DNA of 64,000 nucleotides from Salipaludibacillus agaradhaerens (GCF_002019735.1 NZ_KV917378.1:1514869-1578868), one strand, 5' to 3'. Counted from the first letter of the stretch, positions 37,571 to 47,779 are shown. A program made the numbers and translations. Notes: generated by a model not told the origin, from the sequence alone.

Positions 37571-38395
37571 CTAACGCGGCTGCTTTGTGGATTCTAATTT
37601 CAAGTTGAGGTAATCTTGGATAGGTATCCATGCCCCAACACCTTGCCTTGTGACGTTTTTAATCTCTAAGGCTGCGTTGCCTCGTTTCACTTTGAGATAC
37701 ACTTCACCATACGTTATCTTCCCTTTTTCGTTGACAGCTGGGGCATAAGCAGTCAAGTATCCCATTGTTTTCGGGGCCACGTCGTAGACGCGATCAGTTT
37801 GAGTCCCAAAGCCAACAGTCGTTGAAAAACTTAAAGGAAGTTTTGTTCTTTCAGCAGCTTCTTTCAGCATCATTTTCTTGACCATTTCAGCATCACTCAT
37901 GTCAGCGGTAAGTCCTCCTTTAACCCGCTTTTGTTGCTGTTGGTTAAATTGAATTTTCTTTTTATCAGAACCGCCTCTGTTATCAACCATATTTGTATTA
38001 ATTTTTTCAAAATCCCAGTTCACCATCGTATCTTCCGATTCATATGACAGCGGCCATTCCCCAAGGTAAATGGATATGTTCGTTCCGATCCCTATCTTTG
38101 AGCTCTTAATGGTGGATTCATTCATCATTTTGATTAAATCAGGATTGTCAATTTTTACATCTGTCGAATTTAACAATTGGGAAGTGAGTTTACTTGGTTG
38201 CAGTCTTGGGACATCCTGTGTCGGATTGGGATACGTATTTTCTTTTGTAATATCAATAACAGATTCCGGTATTTGATCAGACTTCGATTTCTTCGTTTGT
38301 TGCCCACTTTCTGCATAAGCTATGAAAGGGGAGAGAGTAGTAACTATAAATAAACAAACGAGTAGGCCCGTTATAGCCGTCATTGTTCGTTTCAC
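37571..38395 (-). CDS. yfkD: YfkD-family secreted protein
   Basis: This 274-aa protein has a Sec signal peptide (1-28, ending AYA), then a Lys/Gln-rich linker and a C-terminal domain with TVGFGTQTDRVYDVAPKTMGYLTAY. It matches, from memory, the YfkD family of Bacillaceae, exported with no known function. From memory, yfkD follows yfkA in B. subtilis; here three murein-recycling genes lie between them. Confidence 0.85.
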   Translation of the reverse strand: MKRTMTAITGLLVCLFIVTTLSPFIAYAESGQQTKKSKSDQIPESVIDITKENTYPNPTQDVPRLQPSKLTSQLLNSTDVKIDNPDLIKMMNESTIKSSKIGIGTNISIYLGEWPLSYESEDTMVNWDFEKINTNMVDNRGGSDKKKIQFNQQQQKRVKGGLTADMSDAEMVKKMMLKEAAERTKLPLSFSTTVGFGTQTDRVYDVAPKTMGYLTAYAPAVNEKGKITYGEVYLKVKRGNAALEIKNVTRQGVGAWIPIQDYLNLKLESTKQPR

Positions 38396-38449
38396 AAATA
38401 TGCGTCCTCCTTTTGTTGAAAAGTTCTTAATAGGTAGTTTTGCTTAAAA

Positions 38450-38482
38450 CAAAAAAAATATCCCCGTTCTTACAACGGGGAT
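38450..38482 (-). terminator. Terminator of the TPR/dynamin-like gene
   Basis: Stem ATCCCCGTT / AACGGGGAT with a 5-nt loop, followed on the minus strand by ATTTTTTTTG. Confidence 0.92.
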
Positions 38483-38488
38483 CGTCGA

Positions 38489-41164
38489 CTATTGATTGAA
38501 TTGAACATTTTTTTCACTCATTAAATGGTATTGATGAAGTCTGATTTCAAATATTTTTAGCGGGTCATAAAAGGATGCTGGATGATCTTTCATTAACGTC
38601 AGATTGTCTTGGGCTTTCTTAACTTGAGCACCTGCATCCACTTTATGTTCTTCTAAGTCACTAGACGCCGCTTCAACACATAAGCTAATGTCTGCCTTCA
38701 GGTTCTTTTCAAATAAATCAAACTCAAAGAAAACATGTTTAATGATTGACGTTGCCGCATCTTCAAAGTTGTCGTTTTCAATATATTTTTGATATTGATT
38801 ATAAAGCATGTGATTGTTTTGCTGAAAATTACCTAGCAATTTTCCAGCACTCTTAAGAAGAAATTGCGTTGGTTTTAATCGATTCATAATATTAATTTCT
38901 TGTAAGTCCACTCGATTTACCATGCGATTTAAATCACGCTTCCAATCAGTCACGACTTGGAAATCTGTTTGCAAGGAAACATTCGTTTCACCGTACATAT
39001 TATTTAATGTTGTGGAGGCATGATCTAAATAAGCTTGTAAGTCATTCATACTATCCTTCGCATCAACTAGCCAGTCATTAAATGCCGTCTGCATATCTGG
39101 TATAAGTTGTTCTGTTAAATATGTTTGGATTTTATGATTCATTTTGTCATTTAGTTCATTATGCAAATTTTTAAAGTCTGCCTCTTCATCAATTTCATTC
39201 GCTGTCTCTTTAAGAAAAACTGGAACGTCTTCCCAAACCTTGCTTTTCATTTCTTCTTTAATGTCGTGATAAGCTTCAGCTAATTCCTCGTATTTCTCTG
39301 TTTCTCTCTCTGTCACACCTGTTTGATACGCCTCTATTTGCTCAATAAGCTTCTCGTTAAACTTAATCGTTTGTTTATAAGTGTTTTCTTTCGTTTCACG
39401 ACGATCGAGTAGATGACTTAATAGCGACTGCAAGACACTTAAATACGTTGTCGTGTTGCTACTGACTTCCCCATTTTTTCCTGTCTCCTTAATGGCGTCA
39501 ACCAGTTGGCGCGTATCTTTGGTTGAAAATACAGGAAGAATGTGGGCATTTGTAAACAATTCATTTATGCGTGAGGTCACATCATTTAAATGGCGGTCTG
39601 GTGTACTAGAGATAACGAAATGAATGACGTCATCCCGATGCTTTTCTGCAAATGCAAGTAGGCGTTCATATTCCTTTTCCATTCTTTCGACAGTGGCATC
39701 AATCAGATAAAATACGTCATCTGCAGTTGCAACAAAATCAAAGTCAGGTCCTGCACTTGCCGTTGGATCAGCTGAATATTTAGCAACGATAATGGACGTA
39801 TCCTCCTCCGTAAATAAAGAAGATGGCCAGGTTAATTCAATTAAATCATTTGCTGTTAATTCGTTCATATCTTCCACTTGGGTAAGACCGTCCATATTAA
39901 CAGCGTTTAAGGCTGGCTTCTCTCCATGTTTGACATACACAGTAGCTGTCTCACCTTTAAATAATTCCTCACCTAACAGGTGATTAAGCATCGTTGTATT
40001 ATGAGATTGGGAACCACCAGTAATAAGAATATTTCTACCTTGAGAGGCCCATAATTGTGATACAAGCCATTTAATTTTCGGCTCCACTACCACATCGTTA
40101 TCATCAGCCCATTGTAAAATCGTTTCAAGCAGGGCAGTCATGTTCTCCATACTTATTGTCTGTGTGGCATTATCCGAAAAAGTGCTTTCCGCTGTCGCTG
40201 CCGTTTCTTGTGAAAGTGTTCCTGATACGCTCTCATCCCAAGCAAGAATCGCAGCAGCAGGATAAACAGAGTCGCTCCCTTTCGTCAGCTTGATCCAGCC
40301 ATTAAGCATCTCCGGAAGTAATGGCTTAAGCTCATTCAATAAATAACTGCCGCTCATAAATTCTAAGTAGTTTTTATAATATAAGCGGTTAAGCGAATGC
40401 CAATGGACGTCTTTTGAGAACGTCAGTTTAGTCGTAACAGCATTCAATGTTTTCACCCATGCTATGTTTGCAGGTGTTGGGTAATAGCTTTCCCATAATG
40501 CGGACGCCAGTTTAGATAACGCTCTCTGTTCTGTTTGTGCCACGGTTAAAAGTACATTCTCAAAATATTCCGGAGCAAACGATGTTGTATAACCTCTTTC
40601 AGCATAATCTGTTAAAATAGAAAACCATTTAGGTGATGCGGTTCTCACAGACTCCCGAACGGCTAATTCTACTGCTTTATACCAGTCTTGTTCATCTTCG
40701 TAAAATGATCGGGCAATATCAGTTACATTCGGATAATTTGGGTCAATAGCCAGGGCCTTTTTAATGTATTGATGTACTTTATCCTTATTGTTTTTATCTG
40801 CATACACCTGCAAGAGTTGTAGTGATATTTCCACTGACAGCACCGGACTTTCCGATTGAATAGACGTATACGTACTCTCTGCTTCCCTGAGCCAGCCCAT
40901 TTCATAATAAGCGTCACCAATATTTTTTCTTGCCCATGGTTGAAGCTCATTTTTCACGAGCTCCCACTTGTAAACAGCGGACTCCATATCCTTATGATGG
41001 TAATAGACTTCCCCTTGCGCAAATCTTACAGATGACAAATCGGCCGTTTCATCCATCTGTATATCATAGAACTGCTGTCCCAGTGATTTAACAGGGGACT
41101 GCTGATTTTCTTCATCAACGATTGTTTTAAAAAAAGTTTTATGAATCATATGTTCTTCTACCAT
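38489..41164 (-). CDS. Large TPR protein with degenerate dynamin-like GTPase domain
   Basis: This 891-aa protein has three parts. Residues about 45-170 form TPR-like helical pairs (ARKNIGDAYYEMGWLREAESTYT, KALAIDPNYPN). Residues 378-600 form a domain laid out like a bacterial dynamin GTPase (ILITGGSQSHNTTMLNHLLGEELFKG). There the P-loop Lys is gone (GGSQSHNTT, 383-391), and the usual NKxD site reads SSTPDRH. The rest is long helical, coiled-coil-rich stalk. So it is probably a pseudo-GTPase that scaffolds membrane or protein complexes. Monocistronic, with a strong terminator. Function unknown. Confidence 0.8.
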   Translation of the reverse strand: MVEEHMIHKTFFKTIVDEENQQSPVKSLGQQFYDIQMDETADLSSVRFAQGEVYYHHKDMESAVYKWELVKNELQPWARKNIGDAYYEMGWLREAESTYTSIQSESPVLSVEISLQLLQVYADKNNKDKVHQYIKKALAIDPNYPNVTDIARSFYEDEQDWYKAVELAVRESVRTASPKWFSILTDYAERGYTTSFAPEYFENVLLTVAQTEQRALSKLASALWESYYPTPANIAWVKTLNAVTTKLTFSKDVHWHSLNRLYYKNYLEFMSGSYLLNELKPLLPEMLNGWIKLTKGSDSVYPAAAILAWDESVSGTLSQETAATAESTFSDNATQTISMENMTALLETILQWADDNDVVVEPKIKWLVSQLWASQGRNILITGGSQSHNTTMLNHLLGEELFKGETATVYVKHGEKPALNAVNMDGLTQVEDMNELTANDLIELTWPSSLFTEEDTSIIVAKYSADPTASAGPDFDFVATADDVFYLIDATVERMEKEYERLLAFAEKHRDDVIHFVISSTPDRHLNDVTSRINELFTNAHILPVFSTKDTRQLVDAIKETGKNGEVSSNTTTYLSVLQSLLSHLLDRRETKENTYKQTIKFNEKLIEQIEAYQTGVTERETEKYEELAEAYHDIKEEMKSKVWEDVPVFLKETANEIDEEADFKNLHNELNDKMNHKIQTYLTEQLIPDMQTAFNDWLVDAKDSMNDLQAYLDHASTTLNNMYGETNVSLQTDFQVVTDWKRDLNRMVNRVDLQEINIMNRLKPTQFLLKSAGKLLGNFQQNNHMLYNQYQKYIENDNFEDAATSIIKHVFFEFDLFEKNLKADISLCVEAASSDLEEHKVDAGAQVKKAQDNLTLMKDHPASFYDPLKIFEIRLHQYHLMSEKNVQFNQ

Positions 41165-41526
41165 ATCTCGTCATCCCCTCATAAAATAAAGTCATGCCAT
41201 TACACTTATAACGTCTTCTTTCACTCTATATAACGATCATACATATCGTGTAAGATTTTATGGCATCACTACTTTTGCTTTTATCAATATGCATCCATTT
41301 TATAATTCAAACTATCACCTAAAAAACGACTACTGCATTGATCTTCTACTACAAACGGACGATTATCTGAGATAAATTCTTCCGCATTTGATCTTCAGAC
41401 GCCGCTAATCACTGCCTGCCACCGCATCCTTAAGTGGTAATTCCATTGTAGCATTGTATTTAATCATTATACCTTTCGTGTAACCTCCAATTTTTCAGAC
41501 CATTGTTTTTAGAATGACACAAACTA
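41165..41526. other. 362-bp gap without a gene
   Basis: No coding sequence, terminator or clear promoter is seen. The segment at about 41334-41425 (CATTGATCTTCTACTACAAA) resembles 50931-51010 in order and wording and may be a third, weak repeat family. Confidence 0.4.
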
Positions 41527-42894
41527 TCAGCCCCTTCGTTCCGTGTCTTCATCATTGTCATCTAAAACAGTGATATTCCGCCAATTACCAAGCTTATAGT
41601 AGCCGATGGCAAGCAGACTGCTTAGCATAAGACTAAGAGCCATTCCTACCCCTATTCCTGCTTCTCCAAGCCACCGAGAAAAACCATATGTTAGCGGAAA
41701 CCGAAGTACCCAAAACGAAAAAACGTTGAGGATAAAGACTTGAAACATCGCTCCAGCTGCTCGAACGACACCATTTAATACAAAATTTATGCCTAGAAAC
41801 GGATAAAAGAACGCAACAGTTTGTACATATAATGTTCCAAACGCAACTGTTGCTGGGTCTTGAACGAATAAAGAAACAGCATATTCAGCAGTGAGAAATA
41901 CGAGGGCACTTAAACTTAATGACACTAAGGCAATTAATAAGAGACCATTTTTTGAGATAGCACTCACTCTGTCCCATTTTCCAGCCCCAATATTTTGTCC
42001 CGCCATACTGTTAATGGCCGATCCTAACGTTAAAGCAGGTAGCATAATAAGGCTATCAAGGCGTTGAGCAGCCCCAAATCCTGCAACCACTTCTTCTCCA
42101 AAACTTGTCACCACCGTCATAATTGCTAATGTCCCACCAGAAATGACTATCATGGACAAGCCGGAAGGGAGGCCTAATTTAAAAATATGTTTCACTTCAC
42201 TTACAGCAGGTAAAAAAGGAATGGTGAAGGGTACACCCGCTTTGTATATAGAATAAGTAAGCCCATAAAGAAAAGCGATTCCTTGGGACACGATCGTGGC
42301 ATAAGCTGCCCCTGCAATACCTAAATCAAGGACATAAATAAAGAAAGGGTCTAATAACGTGTTTAAGATGACAGCTAGCAATACGAACCGTACGGGCGTT
42401 TTGCTATCGCCTAAAGAACGTAAGACGGTGGCAATGAAATTATATCCGAATAGAAAGAGAATCCCGATAAAATTAATTCTTAAATAAAGTATGGCCATAG
42501 GCAAGATATCTTCTGGGGTTCCCATAAGTTGAAGGATGCTATCAGAAACAATGACCCCTAGAATCCCAATGATAAGCGTGAGAGCACCTAATATGACTAC
42601 AAAGCCATTCAGTGATTTCTTTAGTCCAGTGTCGTCCTTAGCCCCTTTGTACTGTGATAAAACCGTTAAAGCCGCTGTATTAATCCCAATGATAAATGCT
42701 AGGAGAGTAAATACGACGGTACCTGAAATGGATATGGCACCAAGAGCATTAGGTCCGAGAAGATTCCCTACCCATAAAGAATCGATCACTTGATACGATG
42801 TTTGCAAAATATTTGTTAAAAAAATGGGTGAGGAAAAGAGAATCATCTTTTTCATGATACTCCCTTTAGTAAAATCATGTTGTTCGTGCTCCAT
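41527..42894 (-). CDS. MATE-family efflux transporter
   Basis: This 455-aa protein has twelve membrane helices in two MATE repeats. Typical stretches are SSPIFLTNILQTSYQVIDSLWVGNLLG at the start and MAGQNIGAGKWDRV in the middle. Na+- or H+-driven export of cationic drugs is the family role. The start follows GAGGAG. Monocistronic; a second MATE gene lies at the right edge. Confidence 0.92.
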   Translation of the reverse strand: MEHEQHDFTKGSIMKKMILFSSPIFLTNILQTSYQVIDSLWVGNLLGPNALGAISISGTVVFTLLAFIIGINTAALTVLSQYKGAKDDTGLKKSLNGFVVILGALTLIIGILGVIVSDSILQLMGTPEDILPMAILYLRINFIGILFLFGYNFIATVLRSLGDSKTPVRFVLLAVILNTLLDPFFIYVLDLGIAGAAYATIVSQGIAFLYGLTYSIYKAGVPFTIPFLPAVSEVKHIFKLGLPSGLSMIVISGGTLAIMTVVTSFGEEVVAGFGAAQRLDSLIMLPALTLGSAINSMAGQNIGAGKWDRVSAISKNGLLLIALVSLSLSALVFLTAEYAVSLFVQDPATVAFGTLYVQTVAFFYPFLGINFVLNGVVRAAGAMFQVFILNVFSFWVLRFPLTYGFSRWLGEAGIGVGMALSLMLSSLLAIGYYKLGNWRNITVLDDNDEDTERRG

Positions 42895-42920
42895 AATGTG
42901 CTCCTCACTCTCTTGTCAGG

Positions 42921-43075
42921 TGATACTTATAAAACGAACTTCAATCAGGGGGCATTTTCGCCCTTCTCCCACTGATTGGTGTTAAGTTAATTAGGACTTT
43001 AGTGGCCGTTAGCTTCCGCCTAAATAGCTTTACCTCTCTTCTCTATTTTGAGGGGCGAGGTTATCTGTGATAAAC
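42921..43075 (+). repeat. Dispersed element A, near-complete copy
   Basis: It begins TGATACTTATAAAACGAACTTCAATCAG, with GGCATTTTCGCCCTTCTCCCACTGATTGG, GTTAAGTTAATTAGG and CGCCTAAATAG, then TCTCTATTTTGAGG, and ends TTATCTGTGATAAA. It lacks the GAGTTTTACAGACGG part. Confidence 0.85.
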
Positions 43076-43149
43076 CAAACATTATCTTTTAGACAATGTG
43101 AGTTAAACTGCCTTTAAAGAAGGGAGAGCACACCTTTTCTTTTAATTAT

Positions 43150-43533
43150 TTAATGTAATTCAAATGTTTCAGTGATGGCGACTGTGTCACTAACCGTTTG
43201 CGCCATAGGGCAATTTTTAGCGGCAAGTTGGACGGCTTTTTCTACTTTTTCTTCAGTTAAGCCATCACCTTGAATCACGTAATGAAGCTTAATAGCCGAC
43301 AGTCTGTTTGCTCTAGCAGGATCCCGTGTGACATCAGCCTCTACTTGAATGTCATGAACGACCATCCGTTGTTTCGTCAGTACTTTTCTTAAGACAGATG
43401 CGCTGCATACTGCAATCGAACTCACCATCAATTGAAAGGGGCGAAATCCTTTTTCCTCATTCCCAGACACTGTCAGCTTGCCGAATTCAAAATCTGTTTC
43501 AAAAGCCTCATCTTGATTATACGTAAATTTCAT
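43150..43533 (-). CDS. OsmC-family protein (YhfA-like)
   Basis: This 127-aa OsmC-fold protein has the two redox Cys in IAVCSASVL and AKNCPMAQTV, the YhfA-like subgroup. A role in organic peroxide or thiol stress is the family expectation. The ATG at 43533 is preferred to the TTG one codon earlier. Monocistronic; distinct from the OsmC-type gene at 8103. Confidence 0.87.
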   Translation of the reverse strand: MKFTYNQDEAFETDFEFGKLTVSGNEEKGFRPFQLMVSSIAVCSASVLRKVLTKQRMVVHDIQVEADVTRDPARANRLSAIKLHYVIQGDGLTEEKVEKAVQLAAKNCPMAQTVSDTVAITETFELH

Positions 43534-43693
43534 CAAATAACGTCCTTTCCTGTCAATGTTCTTCTTAAATTATAGTTTACTGTTTCAATCTAGGCCAGTC
43601 ACGCTAAATGCTTAATGTCTTGCACTATTTTAAGTTAGGTATACAATGAAAAGTGGTGTTTATTTTGTCAATCGTTAGGGGGCTTTCATTCAA

Positions 43694-44923
43694 ATGGATC
43701 ATTCAACTCACTACACTGAGCCTAACCACCCTGGCTATAGATATTGGGTACTCGTGGGGATGGTACTAATTGCTGGTTTTTCTCAAGGAATGTTGTTACC
43801 TGTCCTTGCCGTCATGCTGGAAGGGGCCGGCGTCTCATCTTCTTGGAACGGGCTAAATGCGGCAGCTCTATACATCGGGATTATTTTAATTTCTCCCTTT
43901 ATCGAAAAACCCGTAAGAAAATATGGTTATAAGCCTGTGATTATTATTGGACTAATCGTCATGGCGATTTCACTACTTCTCTTTCCGTTTTGGCAAGCTT
44001 TCTGGTTTTGGTTTGTGCTAAGAATGGTCGTAGGCATTGCGGATAATCTGATTCATTTTTCAACGCAAATTTGGATTAGTACCACGAGCACGCCAGCTAA
44101 TCGTGGAAGACAACTAGCCATCTACGGGCTGGCTTTCGGCTTAGGATTCGGGTTCGGGCCGATGATGACCCGATTATTAGAAATAAATGAATTATTACCG
44201 TTTATTTTAGCATCAGCTGCCAGTTTGATTGCGTGGATTTTTATGCTGTTTTTAAAAAATGAGTGGCCAGCAAGTGATTTTGAAACAGCTTCACAACTTA
44301 ATACGCTTTCCCGGTATAAAAAAGTTTTGAAGCTCGCCTGGTTTGCATTACTACCAGGATTTTTTTACGGTTACTTAGAAGCATCTCTCCACGGTAGTTA
44401 TCCTGTTTATGCCATTAGAATGGGGTTAGATATGAACTTTGTCACCGTTTTCCTTCTACCTGGCTTTGTGTTTGGGAGTTTAATTACACAGCTCCCCCTC
44501 GGTATCTTAAGTGATAAAATAGGACGGGATAAAGTATTGATCGGTCTTATCGGGATAGGCCTTATGTTATTTTTATGTATGCCTTTAGCAGAAGAGGTGA
44601 CTTGGCTATTATTTTCCTTATTTGCAGTGGCAGGTATGACACTTGGATCCCTTTATTCTTTAGGGATAGCTTATTTGGCTGATCTAGTCCCAGCCAATTT
44701 ATTACCGACGGGGAATGTCATGACCGCCATCCTTTTTGCACTTGGAAGCATGATCGGTCCAGTTGTAGGAGGTTTTCTCATTGAAGCTGTGGGTGATGGT
44801 GCCATTTATTATTCAATGTCAGTCATGCTCGTCGTTATGCTTATTGCTGGGATTATTTTTCAATATCAATTACACTTACAGACTAAAAAAAGTAGCCAAA
44901 GTACGGCAAATATAGAAAGTTAA
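43694..44923 (+). CDS. MFS transporter
   Basis: This 409-aa protein has twelve membrane helices. An MFS motif A-like loop sits after helix 2 (IEKPVRKYGYKPVIIIG), with a clearer one after helix 8 (GILSDKIGRDKVLIG). The drug:proton antiporter-like fold gives no certain substrate. It ends at a 13-bp terminator. Convergent with the release-factor-like gene. Confidence 0.9.
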   Translation: MDHSTHYTEPNHPGYRYWVLVGMVLIAGFSQGMLLPVLAVMLEGAGVSSSWNGLNAAALYIGIILISPFIEKPVRKYGYKPVIIIGLIVMAISLLLFPFWQAFWFWFVLRMVVGIADNLIHFSTQIWISTTSTPANRGRQLAIYGLAFGLGFGFGPMMTRLLEINELLPFILASAASLIAWIFMLFLKNEWPASDFETASQLNTLSRYKKVLKLAWFALLPGFFYGYLEASLHGSYPVYAIRMGLDMNFVTVFLLPGFVFGSLITQLPLGILSDKIGRDKVLIGLIGIGLMLFLCMPLAEEVTWLLFSLFAVAGMTLGSLYSLGIAYLADLVPANLLPTGNVMTAILFALGSMIGPVVGGFLIEAVGDGAIYYSMSVMLVVMLIAGIIFQYQLHLQTKKSSQSTANIES

Positions 44924-44944
44924 TTAGTAGCACAGATAGACAGG

Positions 44945-44976
44945 ACTCCCATAACAGCCATCACTGTTATGGGAGT
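44945..44976. terminator. Bidirectional terminator between MFS and VLRF1 genes
   Basis: Perfect 13-bp stem ACTCCCATAACAG / CTGTTATGGGAGT with a 6-nt loop between converging genes, though the T-runs are short. Confidence 0.85.
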
Positions 44977-44982
44977 TAAGAT

Positions 44983-45777
44983 TTAGTTAAACACCTCTTC
45001 TAATACTTTCGTCGGTTCGGCATTATTTAAGTTTTTACCAACCATCCCTGCCGGCTTTACATTAAGGCTATTTTCAAACGTGCGAATCATGTCTTTCTCT
45101 CCGACGAGATGCACTTCTTGCCATTCCCGTTCTTTTTTTAATTTTTCCACGTTCGTCGCCATCTTTTTATAAAATCTATGACGATTTTCCTCAAAACGTT
45201 GTTGAATTTTATCAACGTGACTTGCTCCCGAAGCGATTCTATCAGAGGAAGCTAATCCTTCTTTAAACGTCCACTCTTCATTTCCCGGATCGAACATATA
45301 CGTCCTTTCATCATGAAGCTCTCCGAGTGACGTATCCAGTACCCGGACTTCATCAAGGTTAGGCATAATAACACCAGACCGGGGATAATCTCTTTGTAGT
45401 TCTTCCAACTGGTCAGTGACAGCATATGATTCCCAATGAAAGCTTGTTTCAACAGGAACTTGTAAATAATGCACGCTCCATAAATCGTCATAATCGGAAG
45501 CGAAGATGATGACACTTTTCTGCAAATTTGTGCGATTTGATTGAATTTCATCATCTACTTTTTTCTTAAGCCGTTTGTAGCTTTTAATTTGGTCTTCATT
45601 ACCTGAGGCCTCTAAATACTCTTGTATTCGTTTCAAACCATTTTTTAATCTTATTTTCCACTCACCTTTTTGTTGATCTTGGTTAGCAGGATCCGTATTT
45701 AAATAGACAGATAAAACGCATTCGTTGTCAGCACAGTTTAAATTTTTTAAATAGTTAAGCTCATTCGTTAATGCCAT
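44983..45777 (-). CDS. VLRF1-type archaeo-eukaryotic release factor homologue
   Basis: This 264-aa protein is of the bacterial aeRF1-like (VLRF1/baeRF) group. It shows CVLSVYLNTDPANQDQQKGEW at the start, SVIIFASDYDDLWSVHYLQVP, and a C-terminal segment HLVGEKDMIRTFENSL. The family shares the release-factor middle domain and is thought to act on stalled ribosomes or peptidyl-tRNA. The catalytic GGQ is not present; GASHVDKIQQRFEENRHRFYKK stands in that region. AGGAGG precedes the start. Confidence 0.8.
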   Translation of the reverse strand: MALTNELNYLKNLNCADNECVLSVYLNTDPANQDQQKGEWKIRLKNGLKRIQEYLEASGNEDQIKSYKRLKKKVDDEIQSNRTNLQKSVIIFASDYDDLWSVHYLQVPVETSFHWESYAVTDQLEELQRDYPRSGVIMPNLDEVRVLDTSLGELHDERTYMFDPGNEEWTFKEGLASSDRIASGASHVDKIQQRFEENRHRFYKKMATNVEKLKKEREWQEVHLVGEKDMIRTFENSLNVKPAGMVGKNLNNAEPTKVLEEVFN

Positions 45778-45894
45778 AATCTTATTCCTCCTAACATTCT
45801 CTTGTATAATCCTGTAGCCGAATCTCCCCTTTTCAAAACATTTTTTGAGTCGATTTTATTAAATACGTTAATGTGACGTCACAATTCAAATAAT

Positions 45895-46027
45895 GACTGT
45901 GACCTATACTTTTTAGGCGGATATTTTCCGCGGGCTTGTCTTCAGCTAACTTTTACTCAGGAAACAGTCACAAAAGTTCCTCATTCAGACTGCACTTCAT
46001 CCTCAGGGAGACGCTGTCTTACGTTTC
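45895..46027 (-). repeat. Dispersed element B, reverse orientation
   Basis: Read on the minus strand it runs AAACGTAAGACAGCGTCTCCCTGAGG ... GTCTGAATGAGG ... AGCTGAAGACAAGCCCGCGGAAA ... GTCACAGT. It is adjacent to a reversed element A, keeping the A-then-B order. Confidence 0.8.
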
Positions 46028-46037
46028 TCTCACTTTT

Positions 46038-46107
46038 ACCGTCTGTAAAACTCCCTGCTCAAAATAGAGAATAACGAAATCTATTTAGAAGGGAGATAAC
46101 AGACGTT
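46038..46107 (-). repeat. Dispersed element A, 3' half, reverse orientation
   Basis: On the minus strand: CGTCTGTTATCTCCCTTCTAAATAGA, then TTCTCTATTTTGAGCAGGGAGTTTTACAGACGG. The middle hairpin is intact; the first hairpin is absent. Confidence 0.8.
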
Positions 46108-46205
46108 TTTTTCAAAAATACACCTCGATCAATACTTTAATAGGGAATCTCAATATCAGTTATGACTGGTTCAGGCTTTAGAGGTCCTGTGATCTAGTTA
46201 TCCAC

Positions 46206-46244
46206 AAAAAACCAAAATCGTTAGCATACATCTAACGATTTTGG
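46206..46244 (-). terminator. Terminator of the YtxH-like gene
   Basis: 13-bp perfect stem CCAAAATCGTTAG / CTAACGATTTTGG with a 7-nt loop, followed on the minus strand by TTTTTTG. Confidence 0.92.
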
Positions 46245-46256
46245 CCGTGTTTAGAC

Positions 46257-46694
46257 TTATAGTTCTTCTAGTTTCTTTTGGTCATCTTCCTCATCAGGAG
46301 CAGGTAATAGCTCTTGACTTGGTTCAAGCATGTCTTTTTCTGCTTGAAGTTTCGCTGTTAGTTGTAGTAATTCCTCTTTTGAATCCTGCACACTAGACAC
46401 TAAATTTAGTGCGTGACTTTTTAAATTTTTCGATGTTTCCATTAATGTTTCTACATCCTCAGAGGCTTCATCTACAATGGTCATAATGTTATCTTTCGAC
46501 GCTTGAAGCTGTTGCATCACACTATCACGATTATCATTAATAACTTGAATCCAGTGTTGTGTCCGCGTTTTCGTTGTATTAGCTATTGTTATTACCTTCG
46601 TACGCGCTTGCTTATTTGAAGCGACAAAAATGGACCCTGCTATAAACCCTAATAGTGAACCTCTTACAAGCCATTGCTTCGTTTGTTTTTCCAT
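46257..46694 (-). CDS. YtxH-like membrane-anchored helical protein
   Basis: This 145-aa protein has one N-terminal membrane helix (about 8-26, GSLLGFIAGSIFVA), then a long helical region with heptad-like spacing and an acidic C-terminus (PDEEDDQKKLEEL). It resembles YtxH-type general-stress proteins in layout; function is unknown. The ATG at 46694 has GGAGGAA upstream. Monocistronic. Confidence 0.75.
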   Translation of the reverse strand: MEKQTKQWLVRGSLLGFIAGSIFVASNKQARTKVITIANTTKTRTQHWIQVINDNRDSVMQQLQASKDNIMTIVDEASEDVETLMETSKNLKSHALNLVSSVQDSKEELLQLTAKLQAEKDMLEPSQELLPAPDEEDDQKKLEEL

Positions 46695-47779
46695 TTCCGT
46701 TCCTCCATTCAGATTCATGTTTCGACATGTCTATTCTTATTCTACCAACAAAGGGAAAAGCCTAACAAAGGTTTTTTAAAAACGTCATGAAAATGTATGA
46801 AAGAATGGGGAAAAGCAAATGCAAATAGGTTGGAACTAAGAACCGTTAAATGTCGTACTATGAACTGATGACGAGGCACCATAATGAATGCTGCCTCTAG
46901 ATAGATATACATTTAAACAGTTTATTTGCCAGAAAATATCATTCCAAATTACTATTAATCGTTCCATACTTCTTCAGCAACATCTTTGACGAACTTCATT
47001 TTTTCCCATTGCTGTGCTTCCGTTAAAATATTCCCTTCTTCTGTTGAAGCGAAACCGCATTGTGGGCTAAGGGCCAATTGGTCTGATGGGACGTATTCGC
47101 TTGCTTCTTTAATACGTGCTTTAATGGTTTCTCTCTTTTCAAGTTCTCCTATTTTTGAAGACACGAGTCCAAGCACGACAGTGGCATTTTTTCTAGTTAG
47201 ATATTTTAACGGTTCAAACGTCCCTGATCGCTCATCATCATACTCAAGGAAAAAACCATCAACCTTAACCTCTTCAAAAATCGTTTTCGCTACAGGATCA
47301 TAGCCGCCGGACATCGCCCATGTTGAACGAAAGTTTCCCCGACAAATGTGCATCGTTACAACGAGATCGTCCGGTTTGTCTTCAAGAGCCTCATTAATGA
47401 TTTGTTTAAAATACTGTTGTTTTTCACGCTTATCTGCTTTTACTTCTTCTGAATCCTTTTCAGTAGGGATTAATACTGCCCATGCCACATCATCAAGTTG
47501 TAAATAGCGACACCCGGCCTCATAGAAAGCTTTAATTGCTTTTTTGTAAGCAGCAGCTAAATCTTAGCGAAATTGTGCTCTGTCATCATAAACACCTTCT
47601 ACAAAACTATAATCAGTATAAAGCATATTCGGGCTTGGGATGGTTTGCTTGGCAACATGCTCATCTCCTACAACACTTTTTAAGAAACGAAAGTGCTCAA
47701 TAAATGGATGATTATTAGGAAAATCAAGCTTATCGATGACACGTGAACTGACCTAGAAAAATGAGATTTAAAAAAACAC

